DNA of 64,000 nt from Dissophora ornata (lineage: Eukaryota; Mortierellomycota; Mortierellomycetes; Mortierellales; Mortierellaceae). The DNA lies in contig MU616572.1 of assembly GCA_025201705.1 (NCBI GenBank), positions 1 to 64,000 of the forward strand, read 5' to 3'. The notes beneath the pieces were generated by a model. It saw only the letters and a program-made list of their open reading frames with translations, was not told the origin of the DNA and made no database searches. A program made the position numbers and the translations under genes. Positions 12,101 to 22,767 of this stretch are shown piece by piece (position 1 is the stretch's first letter; every line of letters begins with the position of its first letter).

Positions 12101-13885
12101 CTCAGAGGGAAGTGTCTTGACACCATAACAGGCTTGGTGTACACACAAGGCGCAGTCAAGTGTGTCGCAATAAACAAACACATTGTCTGCCTCAGTGGAT
12201 CGACCCAGGCACACACAACACACTTCGGGATCGTTGTCCTTCTGTTAAAGACCGATGTAAACGGATGCGATCATAATGAGTTGAGTGAGATAATGTTAGA
12301 AAAAGACGAGCCTTCAACCCTCCCCCTATTGACATGATCAAGCATCAAGATAATCACTTGCCCATTGCCACAGCGCTGTCAAAAGATCTTGCTCCTCGTT
12401 AAATGCTTCTTCTTGATCAGGTCTGATCTCGTCTTCGCTCGCGGCATCCTCAGGGATGACCATGTCCTCGTCCTCATCATTGCTGTCGGCCTTGGTGTCC
12501 TCGAAGTCAGAGTCGTCCTCGTCTGCAGCGAGGTCCATGGGGATCTCGTGGACAGACTTTGTTTTGATTTTGCGCTTGCCAGGATCACGATCTGCGACTA
12601 GAAGTGTCATAATACCCAGGCAAAAGCCGTAAGAGAGAGAACATTGATCAAAACAAGCGCGTCAGTCAACAGTGTGTCTCTTATGGGAAAAAAAACGAAA
12701 AACGAAAAACGATAAAAGGTCATTAAGACGGGAGGGATACTTACAGATCTTCTGAAAGAGGCTAGCCGTGTCATTTTCGCCCCTCTTGGCTGGCTCCGTC
12801 TTGGCCTTCTTCTTGGCTGGTGTTGCAGAGGGATCCTTCGATTTGCCCCCGGAGGTCGAGAGGTTGGAAGAACTCATTTGACGGCTCGCCCGCTTGAGTC
12901 CCGTACCGATTGGAACAGGCTCGACCGGGGTGTCCCCTTCCAGTGCATGGCCTTCAGAAAATGCTGTGGCTGCTGCCTGATCTGGTCGCACGCCTGTTGA
13001 TTCGCTTGCGAATTGCGCCCCTTTACTTTCGAGACTGACATCATCCTTTGCCTGTTGCTGTTGTTCATGCTTCTCTTGCTGTGGATTCTGGAACTTTATC
13101 GGTTCCTCCGTTGTGTCTGAGATGCATCCAATTGCGTGCTTTTCAAGCTGAGGGGGTACGATCTGGTTGTGGTCAGGTGGGTCGGCCGAGTTTAGCAAGA
13201 AGGACAGTGCCAATCCTCCGCCAGCACTCGTCTTACGCTGGTGCTGCAGAGGTTTGTCCGACTGGGTGGGGCCATTGTCAGCAAGGGTATAGGGCAATTG
13301 AGTCGAAGCAGGTGGTTGGGTAGCGGTCGCTAGATCTGTCTCTGTTGCGGTTTGCTGAGAAGGGTTCTTGATGATAGGAGTGGATGACGACGATTTGAGA
13401 CCCTTGGTTGCTGCTGTTGCAACCGCTGCTGTGTTGGCGCCACTGCCTGTAGTGGCCCGCCTCTGTCGCTGTGGACGGGCACTTTGACCGTGCTGCCCTA
13501 GCGAACCCTGACTTTGTTGTCGAGTGCGATGAGTGGTGTAGTGGGATTGCTCTTGGGAGGGATTAGAGTTTTCGGCCATGGAAATCGGCTGGTCATCTGA
13601 GGGTGGAGCGATATCAAGACCAGAAGCAGACACCAGCATTGGCTCTGGATCTGAATGGTCTTCGGTCGGGCCTTCCCGCGGAGGTGGTGGCAATGGCAGT
13701 GTCTGTGGGTGCTCCTGGTGCTGGCGCTGCAAGCGCTGCTGTGAATGGGCGGCGGGGTCCTTGGCGAGCCGTCCTTGGCGACTGTGATTGGGGGTGTCCT
13801 GCTGTTGCTGCTCGACCATCATCATCATTGGCATGCCACTGTACTCTGGGGGGAACGCTGGGGGATAGTGCTGGGGAGGCACCAT
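9153..13885 (-). CDS. PHF14-like chromatin reader with PHD, extended PHD and PHD
   Basis: Five exons, 13885-12745, 12597-12362, 12241-12050, 11892-11716 and 11627-9153, encode 1406 residues. The N-terminal 380 residues are Pro/Gln/Ser-rich and are followed by a basic segment (KKKAKTEPAKR) and an acidic one. PHD1 starts at about 467 (CCVCLGRS ... CDRC). An extended PHD runs from about 525 to 640: a CVCC zinc knuckle, WVHVVCALW, CYICSD and FHITCAQ, ending MYCKQH. A third PHD lies at about 951-1020 (CTVCHQ ... FHPKCLDPP ... CEDC), with an insert of about 25 residues after the first zinc pair. Lys-rich linkers make up the tail. This arrangement is that of PHF14, a nuclear histone-tail reader. Intron 2 is GC-AG (see separate entry). 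Yeast-type NuA3 readers share the first two modules but not the third. Confidence 0.82.
12242..12361 (-). other. GC-AG intron in the PHF14-like gene
   Basis: The exon ends ...CAATGG and is followed by GCAAGTGATT; the acceptor is TTTAACAG before AAGGAC. Only this phase-0 junction joins the acidic region to PHD1 in frame. The nearest GT donors leave phase 1 or 2 and shift the PHD finger out of frame. GCAAGT is the known consensus of GC-AG introns. Confidence 0.7.
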
Positions 13886-14626
13886 GCTTTATGTTTGAAT
13901 ATATGAACACAGTGCAGCTGAGACTATGGACGGCAGACGGGAAGAAATAGACAGCGCAAGGCGACGGAAAGGGCCAAGCAAGACATCGAGTGACCAGCAG
14001 GAAACAAAGCAACAAAAACAACAACAAAAAAAACAAATAAACACAAAGCAACAAGAGATTAGTATACAATCCTTCTTTTTTTCCTCCTGCTTTCAATTCT
14101 GATCACCCATGCAAGCATCATGACCATGGACCACCCATGTAACCGGGACAGCAGCAAGGACGTTGTTATTACCAGTCTCGTTGTTATTTTATGTACACAC
14201 ACACACTCCCCACAACTGCAAAAGAGAGTGTCGCAGGGGTGAGGTAAGAGTCTACGAGTCTACGAAGAGGGCTGTTTCTGCTTAGCTCTTGCTGCTCGTC
14301 TGCGGGGGAGGATGGGTGCTGGTGAAGACGATATGGCGGCGCTACTTTGCTCTGGAAGCGAGCAATTGATGTCGGGGATGGTGGCAAGGGAGGAGGGGGA
14401 AGAGGAAGAGGGAAAGAAAGGGAAGCAGGGAAGCAGGGAAGCAAGATGGGACAGGGAGGAGGAAAAGGAAGAGAAGACAGGAAACGGTGGAAGAAAGGAA
14501 ACACTGAACAAAAAAACCCCCATTCGCACATCGTACGCAGTACGCAAATCGTGAAAAAACTTTTTCGTCGCTGGGAGAGTCGCAAATCGAAATTCCGACC
14601 TGCCTGGCTTGCTTTTTTTTTTTTTT

Positions 14627-14641
14627 NNNNNNNNNNNNNNN
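14627..14641. other. Assembly gap (15 N)
   Basis: Fifteen undetermined bases follow a 14-base T run. The homopolymer is the likely cause of the break. Gap length may be nominal. Confidence 0.98.
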
Positions 14642-16347
14642 TGCTTCGCTCTCACACGCACCTGAACGGCACAGGTGGCGGTCTGGCACAGTGGGGGTGT
14701 GGTCGAGGGGAGCAGCGAAGAAAGTTTTCCACTTGTGGATCATTGGATTTTTACGAGGCCAAACCTTTTTTTGCACTTCCTGCTCTTCCTTTTTTTGTGC
14801 TTCCTTCCACAAAGACAATCCGCAACTCACGGGAAGAAAAAATAGGACACCCCAAGGAGGAAAAAGGGGAGGCGAGATACATGCCACTGTTGCGTGTACC
14901 TCTGCGAGGCACTTGCGCTCTCCCCCCATTGTTGGACTGTGCCTGGTAAGCGTTTTTTAAGACCGCTGTATTTGTACAGCCAGCTTGCCGTGCAATCTCA
15001 AAGTCCCATTATTCTCTCAACCTTGGCCGCCTTTCGCCCTTCGCCCTCTCCTTCTCTCTCGTCTCTCTGTTCTCCCCACACACGCACGTCACTCTGTCCT
15101 GAATCCCCTTCACATGGGACATGCACCACCGTGGATCATCGTCGGACACACGGGGTGTCGATAAGGCATCTACAATGTGTAAAAATAAATGAAATAAAAT
15201 AAAAAAAACGTGCTTCGACAGCACGTATCAACATTCAGGTACAGTGTCCGAAAAGAACGTATTTATATCATTTTTGTTTCCTTCCCAGCAAGAATGAGAT
15301 ATTTCCGGTGCAGCAAAACAGCAACAGCCGTAGCAAGCAATAATCGATCCGATCCGTGGGGATTCGACTGCGAAATACTCCTCTACAAACACGCCATTCA
15401 GGGGCCGGCTCTCAAGTCTCCCAGAATGTGCAGTCCAGTCAGACCTTACTTTCCCACGCATCCAATCCCAATCCGGCGCTGGCTTTTTTTTTTTGGCCCA
15501 CGACACCGAGAAATGCCCCCCTTTTGTGCACTCTGGACATGATCCCTTTATTCTTGTTCCTCCCCTCCTCTCGCCTGCGATCTTACCGATTTCAGCAGAG
15601 AGAACAATCCATCAAGGGCGAAGACCAATTGCAAAGTGACAAAATGTACAACATAGACTTGTACCCTCGTCCGTCCCGCAGGAAGGTGTGACAAAAAGTT
15701 GGTCGCACACGACTCTGCATTTCCGCAAAAAAAAAGGTGCAATTGGAGCATTATTGGGCGGAAACCGCCCCCCTGAGCAAAGTGTCTTGTGACGATGTTA
15801 TTGCCCATTGCACAATGCACAGTGTCATAATGGAAATACTGGCTTACATGACGCATTTAAATAGTTCCTCTGTATCCCTCCCAGCTTAAAGTGGCTCAGG
15901 TTATTGGTACTAATAAAATAAAAGGGCTTTTCAATCCCAAGCCTAATTTCCCTACAGTGCAACCACTCCAGCGGTACAATCTGGCCCGATTCCGCTCTTT
16001 TTCTCGGCTTAGGGGTGGATTGCAAGGAAAATAAAGGAGTGGGGATCCTGAAGGGGACACAAAGAGGAATGGACCTTGTTGTTTACAAGGGGCAAAGTTT
16101 TTTTTCTCTATTCTGCAGGGGCAGAACGACGCACTGGCCACACGCTGTCCTGGAGAAACAATGACAGTAGACAACAACCCTTGCCATTTCTCTGGATTTT
16201 TACATGCACCTGCTGCCACTTTAATATTGAAGGAATACATCGACGCGTTGTCCTTTGAAATGATGTCAGTTTTCGGTAGTCTGCGCAATGGCGTTGTATT
16301 GTTTTCATTAAAAGCATATTTATATATATATATAAATATATGCGTCG

Positions 16348-16348
<1 letters not shown>

Positions 16349-16395
<47 letters not shown>
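16349..16395. repeat. Poly-T tract, about 47 bases
   Basis: An uninterrupted T run preceded by an AT-dinucleotide tract (TATATATATATATAAATATATG). On the minus strand it reads as poly-A and could be the tail of an old retroposed sequence. The exact length is unreliable in most sequencing chemistries. Confidence 0.8.
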
Positions 16396-16610
16396 CATGT
16401 CTCTCTGGTTTAATAACGCGACGAAAACAAAGCCAAAATCCTATGTAGAAATCTACGAATAATGTCCCCCTTCGCAATGAAGGTATCCACCAACGCTATA
16501 TAACCAGTCGCGTTCCCACGGGCTAACCCAGTGGGCCCACGCAACTATTGCCACCCCTCGTCAGGGTATTAAAAAATTATAGACATCTACCAAAATCCAA
16601 TCCTCCCCAT

Positions 16611-16666
16611 CCTCTCCATCGTTCCCAGGTGCCTCTTTCCCAGCAGGCTCTGTAGCAACGCGCGAT
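16611..16666. repeat. Diverged direct repeat, copy A
   Basis: These 56 bases match 17308-17363 at about 49 of 56 positions without gaps by my count. Both copies read as a similar peptide on the minus strand (VATEPAGKEAPG here). See the finding on this pair. Confidence 0.7.
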
Positions 16667-17307
16667 ACCATGTTCCTTCTCTCGTTTGACCGCTCTCTTT
16701 CATCTTGGCTTCCAGCTAAGCTCTGTCGCCTGGCTCTCGTGATGGCTGACAAACTTGTGTATCACTGTGTGAGCGATTGACATAGGCGCAACGAAGAGTG
16801 AGGCCCATTCTTTGATTAGACCGATTGGTGGATGCCACAGAGAATATCCCTAACCTTCCACTGAAGGTCTGCCACCCGGCCATAATGTCCTTCGCTGCGC
16901 AAGGAGGTCTTGGATATTGTTTCTCGTTCTGTTCTGAGCTGCCTACATGTGATGCGTTCGCGATACCAACTGAGTCTTGAGAATCTGTTGCAAGCCATCT
17001 TCTGCGGAAGCGCAGTTAAAGAATGGATGACATTGCATATCATTATGTTGGGAGGGGGTTGAGTTCCGAAACGACGCCGAAGTGGCCTTATCGTGCGGCA
17101 GCATCTGCTTCCCCATTGCCCTAGTTACAGGCATGCCATTTGATTCACTCCACCTTACCGGCGGGGGTTGGGGGATTGATACTATTATTAAAAAAAAATA
17201 AAAATAAAAAAAAGTTGGGGGATTGATACCAAGGATCTCCCAGGGCCATGGGATTTATTAGATGATCCATCGAGCAGCCGTATCCTTGGTTTAATAAACC
17301 CTTTCGT
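16667..17307. other. Intergenic between repeat copies
   Basis: No supported gene. An exact 16-bp direct repeat (17167-17182 and 17214-17229, starting GTTGGGGG) encloses a 31-base A-rich segment. Confidence 0.5.
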
Positions 17308-17363
17308 CCTCTCCATGGTAACCAGGTGCCTTTTTCCCAGCAGACTCTGTAGCTACGTGCGAT
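17308..17363. repeat. Diverged direct repeat, copy B
   Basis: Same length and orientation as copy A at 16611-16666, about 87 percent identical. The minus-strand reading is VATESAGKKAPG, but after an in-frame stop, so this copy is broken as coding sequence. A 51-base T run starts 35 bases downstream. Confidence 0.7.
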
Positions 17364-17393
17364 TCGTGAAGCCCACCACATCCTCTTCGTCCT

Positions 17394-17397
<4 letters not shown>

Positions 17398-17448
<51 letters not shown>
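17398..17448. repeat. Poly-T tract, about 51 bases
   Basis: An uninterrupted T run, the longest homopolymer in the window. Together with the 16349 tract and repeat copies A and B it makes two similar modules of repeat plus T run, though in opposite order. Confidence 0.8.
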
Positions 17449-17619
17449 CTAGAATTGCCTCTGATCTCGCTCTCTTTAATTTGATATATATGTCAATTCG
17501 TACTGTAGCACATGGACCGGCGGGGGCCTCGGAAGCGATACCAGTGGGTAAAGCCTGTTAACAAGCTGTAACCTGGGATCGGAGCTGGTATATTATATCT
17601 CACATTATCTTGAATTTCA

Positions 17620-17691
17620 GCCCGCTTAGCTCATTGGTAGAGCGTTTGCCTAGTAAGCAAAAGGTAGCAGGTTCGATCCCTGCAGTGGGCA
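17620..17691 (+). tRNA. tRNA-Thr (anticodon AGU)
   Basis: A complete cloverleaf can be drawn. The 7-bp acceptor stem pairs GCCCGCT with AGTGGGC (one G-T pair) and has discriminator A at 17691. The D arm is GCTC/GAGC, the anticodon stem TTTGC/GCAAA has loop CTAGTAA, and the T arm GCAGG/CCTGC has loop TTCGATC. The anticodon A-G-T at loop positions 34-36 decodes ACU (and ACC after A-to-I editing). The internal B box GGTTCGATCCC is intact, and there is no intron. The nearest run of five T's on the sense strand is about 66 bases downstream (17757-17761), farther than usual for RNA polymerase III. Confidence 0.93.
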
Positions 17692-17974
17692 CTTCCAGTA
17701 GGAGTGTACAATACCCTCCTTCAAAATCACTGGCTCCACTTCTGGAGTTCAGTGCCTTTTTGCGAGTCTCTCAGAATTCATATCGCGGGGGGTATATTTT
17801 TGCCACAGCGAGATGAACGACCAACTCGACACTCGCGTTGTTCTGTAGTCAGCACTTCTCTTGCTTTTCTTTCTTCATTTTTTTTGGGGGGGGCGACAGT
17901 GACGCATGCACCAGTGAATATGTTGAAACATGCCACCTAAAACATTAAACACAGCGAACTTTGCAATCGTTCTA
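17692..17974. other. Spacer between tRNA and hAT relic
   Basis: No supported gene. A T/G homopolymer junction (17877-17893) lies within it. The left end of the hAT element may fall here, but no terminal inverted repeat could be recognised. Confidence 0.4.
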
Positions 17975-18260
17975 GCTGGGAGATGAACTCGATCGATATT
18001 TCCAGTGTTGTCAATGCCAGGATGTCGGAATCAACCCTTTAGGTTGGTGGAGGCAACACGATACAGTCTTTCCCGTCATGGCACAGTTGGCTCGAAAGTA
18101 TCTGTCGATCCCTGCATCATCAGTCGCGTCTGAGAGAATGTTTAGCACTGCAGGAAACTTTGTCACAGATAAACGTAACCGGTTGAACGACGAGGGTGTC
18201 AGTGACCTTGTTTTTTGCAACAATGCACTGAGGACCCTACAGAAGGCAAGAAAAAAATGA
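17975..18260 (+). pseudogene. hAT transposase C-terminal relic
   Basis: The frame reads GDELDRYFQ, GWWRQHDTVFPV, LARKYLSIPASSVASERMFS and TAGNFVTDKRNRL and ends with TGA at 18258. This is the C-terminal dimerisation domain of hAT-superfamily transposases, a cut-and-paste DNA transposon family. The frame has a stop immediately upstream, at about 17973, and no RNase-H-like catalytic region or BED zinc finger is present within the preceding kilobase, so only the last 94 or so residues survive. The preserved domain is well conserved at the protein level, suggesting a fairly recent loss of the rest or truncation during insertion. Confidence 0.8.
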
Positions 18261-18359
18261 AATAAAGCAATAAGCTATTATATAGCTTTTTATTATTCTT
18301 CTTTTCCCACCCAAGGTCCCTCGTAGGCCCCTTTATCACTGAGTGACCAAGTGGCCGTT
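18261..18359. other. Flank between hAT relic and minisatellite
   Basis: About 100 bases of 3' flank of the relic, AT-rich at its start. Nothing coding. Confidence 0.4.
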
Positions 18360-18487
18360 GACTGATCAACCATTTGACAGATCAACCATTTGACCGATCA
18401 ACCATTTGACTGATTAACCATTTGACGGAATTTAACCATTTGACCGATTAACCATTTGACCGAATTTAACCATTTGACCGATTAACC
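18360..18487. repeat. Minisatellite of 16-18 bp units next to hAT relic
   Basis: Eight consecutive units of the form GACCGATTAACCATTT, with 16-bp and 18-bp variants (the longer ones read GAATTTAACC). TTGACC-rich degenerate copies continue to about 18620. The array starts 100 bases after the hAT stop codon and could be the subterminal region of the transposon. Confidence 0.85.
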
Positions 18488-18924
18488 TGCAAATTGGTTA
18501 ACCGTCAACTGACCAGATGTTTGACCGACTAGATTAACCGATATTGACCAAAAAATTGACTTGACCTTTTGACGGATTAACCAACACGATCAACCAGTCA
18601 ATTAATTTTTTGACCAAAAAAAAAAACGGTTAAAAAACACTGTTAAACAGGGAGAGCCCTCTTCGAGCGGTTTGATCAGTATAAACTGCCACTGCAGCCC
18701 AGAAGATCATGCAGGACTCTCTTCCATAGAACGATATTTCACACTTGTAATAGGTCATAGATTCATTTTTTTTTCATTTTCAAGAAATGGCTTTTTTTTT
18801 AATGCAGTTCTATGATAATGACCATGAAAATGAAGTTGATGACGATGGTGATAATGATAGTGATAAAAAATGCTATGGTACATGGGTGTTCCTGTTTCTC
18901 TGTCCTGCGGTCGGCTATCAGCCC
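18488..18924. other. Degenerate repeat tail and SDA1 3' flank
   Basis: The first part carries scattered TTGACC and GGTTAA motifs that fade from the minisatellite. The rest is AT-rich and includes the SDA1 3' UTR. No gene was seen. Confidence 0.45.
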
Positions 18925-21524
18925 TTACTTCATCATCTTGTGCTTCTTGATGTGTGCATGAAGTTGGATCTATCAAAAGGAGAAATAAATAAATAAATAA
19001 AAAATTGTTAGCATTTTGGTTCAAACTGTCGGCCTCGCCTTCCTTCCTTCCTTCTCATCAATCTTTAAAGGATCACCAGTTTTTTCTTTACCTGCTTCTC
19101 CCTCAAACTCATCTTCTTCTTCTCGCGAACTTCGCGCTTGTGGGCAATCATCATAAAGTTCTTGCCCTTGGACTTCTCCTTGTTGGTCGTGGATCCACGT
19201 TCCGTTGATCCCTTGCGTGATCCAAACTTGTCGCGGCCCTCGCGTCCATTCTGGATGGACTCCATACGTTCTTTGTAATCCTGCTTGGTCTTCTTGCGTG
19301 GTCCCAGAATCGAGTAAATTGAAACCTCACCCTCAGCCTGGTTCTCGTCCGTGGGGGCTGGGCGCTTGCCCGAGCTGACACGAGTTGGGTTCAACTTTTG
19401 ATCTGCCTGCTTCGCCAGCTTGAGAGCATCGATCTTGGCGAAATCCGCAGGTGTCAAGATCTTGGTCGTTGCCAGCAATTGAGCAGCAGCCAACTTCTCC
19501 TTACGCTCTGCCTCTGCTTGCAAACGCTTGGCCTTGGTCTCCTCATCCTCCTCCTTGACCACCTCGGTCTCATCATCCTTGGGCAACAGTCCCTTCTTCT
19601 TCAAACGGCGTTCCTTGTTCGCGGTCAGGCGCTTGGTCTTTGGCTTCTTGTTTCCATCCTCATCCTCTGATCCCGAGTCCTCGTCATCCGACAGTTTAAT
19701 GTTGAGATCCTTTTCGTCATCCGAGACATTGACCCAGCCGCCCTGCTCGTCCTCCTCATCCTCCGAGGCTTCCTCCCATTCATCCCAGTTCTCCTCACCC
19801 TCGCCATTCTCATCAGGGTTCTCCGCTAAGAGCTGAAGACCCTCAAGATCACCATCGTTGTGGCTCTCGCCGTACATCGACGGCTTGTGGTCGCGCATGT
19901 TCATGACAGCACTACGGCCACGATCCTTCTTCTTCAGCAACTCGGGGTTGATCTCTCTGAAAAGACCGATCAACGAACGCGATGCCATCATGACTCCCTT
20001 GTCCCTGTGGTTCTTGTACTCGGTCAGATCCTGAAGCAATGTCGCCTCCATGGCCAAGGGGCAGCGGACTACGACCTCACGGATACCGTTCAAACCAGCA
20101 GCCATGACTTCAGCAGCGCAGTGCTCCGTCACAAAGTTGTTGGCGAGGGTTTGGATCACGGGCTCAATAACATCTGGAGGGATCAGATCGTGAGAAGCCT
20201 GGGCAGTGATGGCGATGATTTGGGTAACATCCTTTTGTGTTGGCTGAAGACGCTTCTGGAGGTAAGGGTAGAAGGCGAGGATTGTCAACCTGTGCACACC
20301 AATAATTCGAGAGATCAAGTTCATCAGCATGAGCTGGACTTCGTGGCGCTCGCGGGACGATGCCAAATGAGTATACAGCTTCTCCGTGAACCCTATAGTA
20401 ATTATAGAGGTCATACATAGATTGAGATTAGAGCCTTGCATCTTCAGAGTACAGCACAGGTAATGGCCGAGAATTTGTTCGGGCGCTTACCCTGAGGATC
20501 ATTCAGAAGGTGAAGAGCCGAAAAGTTGAAGGTCTCGGCTTTCTTCTTGGATCTCTGCTTCTTCTTGAGGGTGGAAACCATCTTTTCCATCTGCTTCGCC
20601 TTGGACTTTGTCTTTTTGCTGACGTTTTGCTTGTGCTGCAGAGCTTTGATGTCGGGCAACTCATCCTCGTCCTCAGAATCACCATCGTCCTCGTTGTTTC
20701 CCAAAAAGAATTGAAGCGCGGTGACCATAATCTTGGTAACGGGTGAGAAGCAGGCATGCGCAATAACGTTGACAGTCTTGGCATCATTCCAGATGTTCTT
20801 GCGGTAGAGCTCGATACAGACATCCAGACTGCGCTTTGCTGCAATGGCATTCTCACTTCCAGTTCCTGCAGCACCCTCGGCGGACGTCAACATAGTGTAC
20901 ATGAAGCCCTGAAGAGTCTTGTTCATCTTGTTGTTCTTTGCCTTTTGGTTGCTGACCTTGATGTCGTTCACAATGTGGTTGTAGAGGATGTCACGGAGAA
21001 CCTTGTCTCTGCAGCGGAACAAGGTGAAGAAGAGCGAGAGTAGACTGGTGGAAGAGATCATCTCCCTGTTACGAAGAAGTACTAGAGCCTGAACCATGGT
21101 GCGACGCAGCTCTGCGTTGAGGATCTGGTAGTGCTTCGACAGGAGGGCGATAATCTGGTCCGGGAATTCCTTTGTCTCCTCAGGATAGCATGGCGAGACC
21201 TAACATGTTAAAATACATTTGGCCCACCTTCTATTAGCTACGGGTTTATCGCAGTTTTCCTCACGAGTACACATCAGTTGATTTGTCGAGGAAGCAGGGC
21301 GGACGAGAAGAGGGAAGTTGTGTTACCTGGGCGATAAAGTTGATGAGGTCCTGGAAGTCGGTGGAGAGTTCCTCTGGCTTGAGCTCAAAGATGACCCTGG
21401 ACGACTCAAAGTGGCGGAGCTGCTGCAGGAACTCTTCCTTGTACGAGAGTGGGTCTCGCTTGATGAGATTCTGCAGCTGCGGGATGTTGGTTGGCAGCAA
21501 TGCGGCTCTGTTGCGCTTTCCCAT
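18925..21524 (-). CDS. SDA1: SDA1, 60S ribosome biogenesis protein
   Basis: Four exons, 21524-21327, 21199-20491, 20392-19092 and 18969-18925, encode 750 residues, normal for the family. The N-terminal part is helical repeat sequence ([36 protein letters not shown]). Next come Lys-rich and acidic stretches, and a basic C-terminus with the conserved SLREKQ and a short last exon ending HIKKHKMMK. Sda1 is a nuclear protein of pre-60S particles, needed for 60S export and reported to affect actin organisation and G1 progression in yeast. Two long acidic blocks (about 560-640) and several Lys-rich clusters fit a nucleolar protein. The last exon codes for only 14 residues; its acceptor GATAG|ATC and in-frame stop support it but are not decisive. 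Confidence 0.93.
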
Positions 21525-22767
21525 GGCTGTAATAGAGGATTAGGATGAGGGATGGTGGGAATGGAGCAAAGAGGGGTAGGCACACTGTTTGTCTTAATCA
21601 GCCTACTTTGGATGGCAAAAAAAAAAAAAAAAAGGGCAGAAAACAAAACAAACAACAGCAGTCACCCATGAACAAATTCTAGAGCCTGGACGAGTTTCTA
21701 CAACAGACAACGCGCCAAAAGAGTGACATGGATTTGATTCACCAAGCAGTGTCTCGTGTGCTCGTCTAGAGAACAAGTTCAGCGACATGTCGCTATTCTC
21801 TCTAGCTTTTCGTGCGTGCAAGGCTGGGCCGTTCCCTGGGTGCAATGGAAGGAGAAACAGCGCAGGCTGGTTACAACAGCCCAAGGCGCAGCTGTGGTGG
21901 ATTCATCTAGACACGCGCTGCGCTGTCTCGAAGAGAAGGACGGGTAGTCATTCTGGGAAGCGATAGCCATTCTTGCCCGTCGATCGTCATCTTCATGGGA
22001 TATGGTTTGTTTACACATTCGCAGATGGGCTGTCCTCGTCGGTGGCGAGATGGTGTTGCAGATAGGGGGTATGTCGTTGTGACCTGGTGGTGTTTGATTG
22101 TCCTCAAAAGCAAGCTTGGTAAGGTACAGACGCGCACATCTCTTTCCTCGGGAGGGCGTTGCGGTATAAGCAGGTTTATTACGATGTACACCTGTTGTTG
22201 CTGCAATTTATTTATAAAATGAAATTTTCGTGTAGTCGGGCCGTGTAGCCAAGCAGCACTCGGGACAGCAGCTCTGTGGCTCTAGAAAAAATAAGACCCG
22301 AGAGTGTGCTCCAAAAGAAAAACTGTAACACATCCTTCTTTCATTATAGCTCATCGCCATTCCCCTTCCCCTTCCCCTCCCCATCCTCATCCCTGTTCCC
22401 TTCCTCATCCCTGTTCCCTTCCTCATCCCTGTTCCCTTCCTTCGCTCCTCCATTCATCGCCAGGCACTTCGCCCGCAAAGAAGAGAACAGAAAGGCGGGT
22501 GTGTGTATGTAAAAGAAACGAACACCAAACACACTCAGGAACTGTTTCATGCACAAAATATTTTCCTCTCTTTTTATTCTCAGTTTCGTCTCTTGATTGC
22601 TCCTCGCCGTCAACTTCCTCTTCTTTCACATCGACTATCCTCCAGAAGAACACCCTTTTGACTGCTCGCTACTCTATTCTACCTTCACACACGCCACCTC
22701 CCCTGTTGTAGCGCACAGATCGTTATACTGTTTGAAGGGGCATCATCGTCGTATCACATTTGTCAAC
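21525..22767. other. Divergent intergenic region between SDA1 and ADAM protease
   Basis: This 1243 bp must contain both promoters, since the genes point away from each other. It has a T/A homopolymer (21618-21633) and an 18-bp tandem repeat just before the ADAM gene. An open frame at 21995-22222 has no recognisable domain. Confidence 0.5.
22386..22440. repeat. 18-bp tandem repeat, three copies
   Basis: Three perfect or near-perfect copies of an 18-base unit of the form CCTCATCCCTGTTCCCTT, within a longer CT-rich strand in the upstream region of the ADAM gene. It may be promoter sequence, since CT-rich blocks are common upstream of fungal genes. Confidence 0.85.

Larger units (their letters stand above)
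13886..16600. other. Gene-poor, homopolymer-rich intergenic region with gap
   Basis: No supported gene. The region holds purine-rich tracts (14380-14500), an N gap at 14627-14641 next to a T run, a perfect 7-bp hairpin at 15208-15226 after an A-rich stretch, and a 47-base T run at 16349-16395. Open frames here are low-complexity or run through the N gap. Confidence 0.5.

Noticed and set aside
14260..14949. Overlapping frames running through the N gap
   Set aside because: They contain X residues and low-complexity Lys/Pro or Gly/Lys/Glu tracts. No start context or domain.
15208..15226. Histone-type or terminator hairpin (7-bp stem, ACGTGCT/AGCACGT)
   Set aside because: It follows an A-rich run, but no transcript or histone gene is nearby. 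A perfect 7-bp stem is expected by chance in 64 kb.
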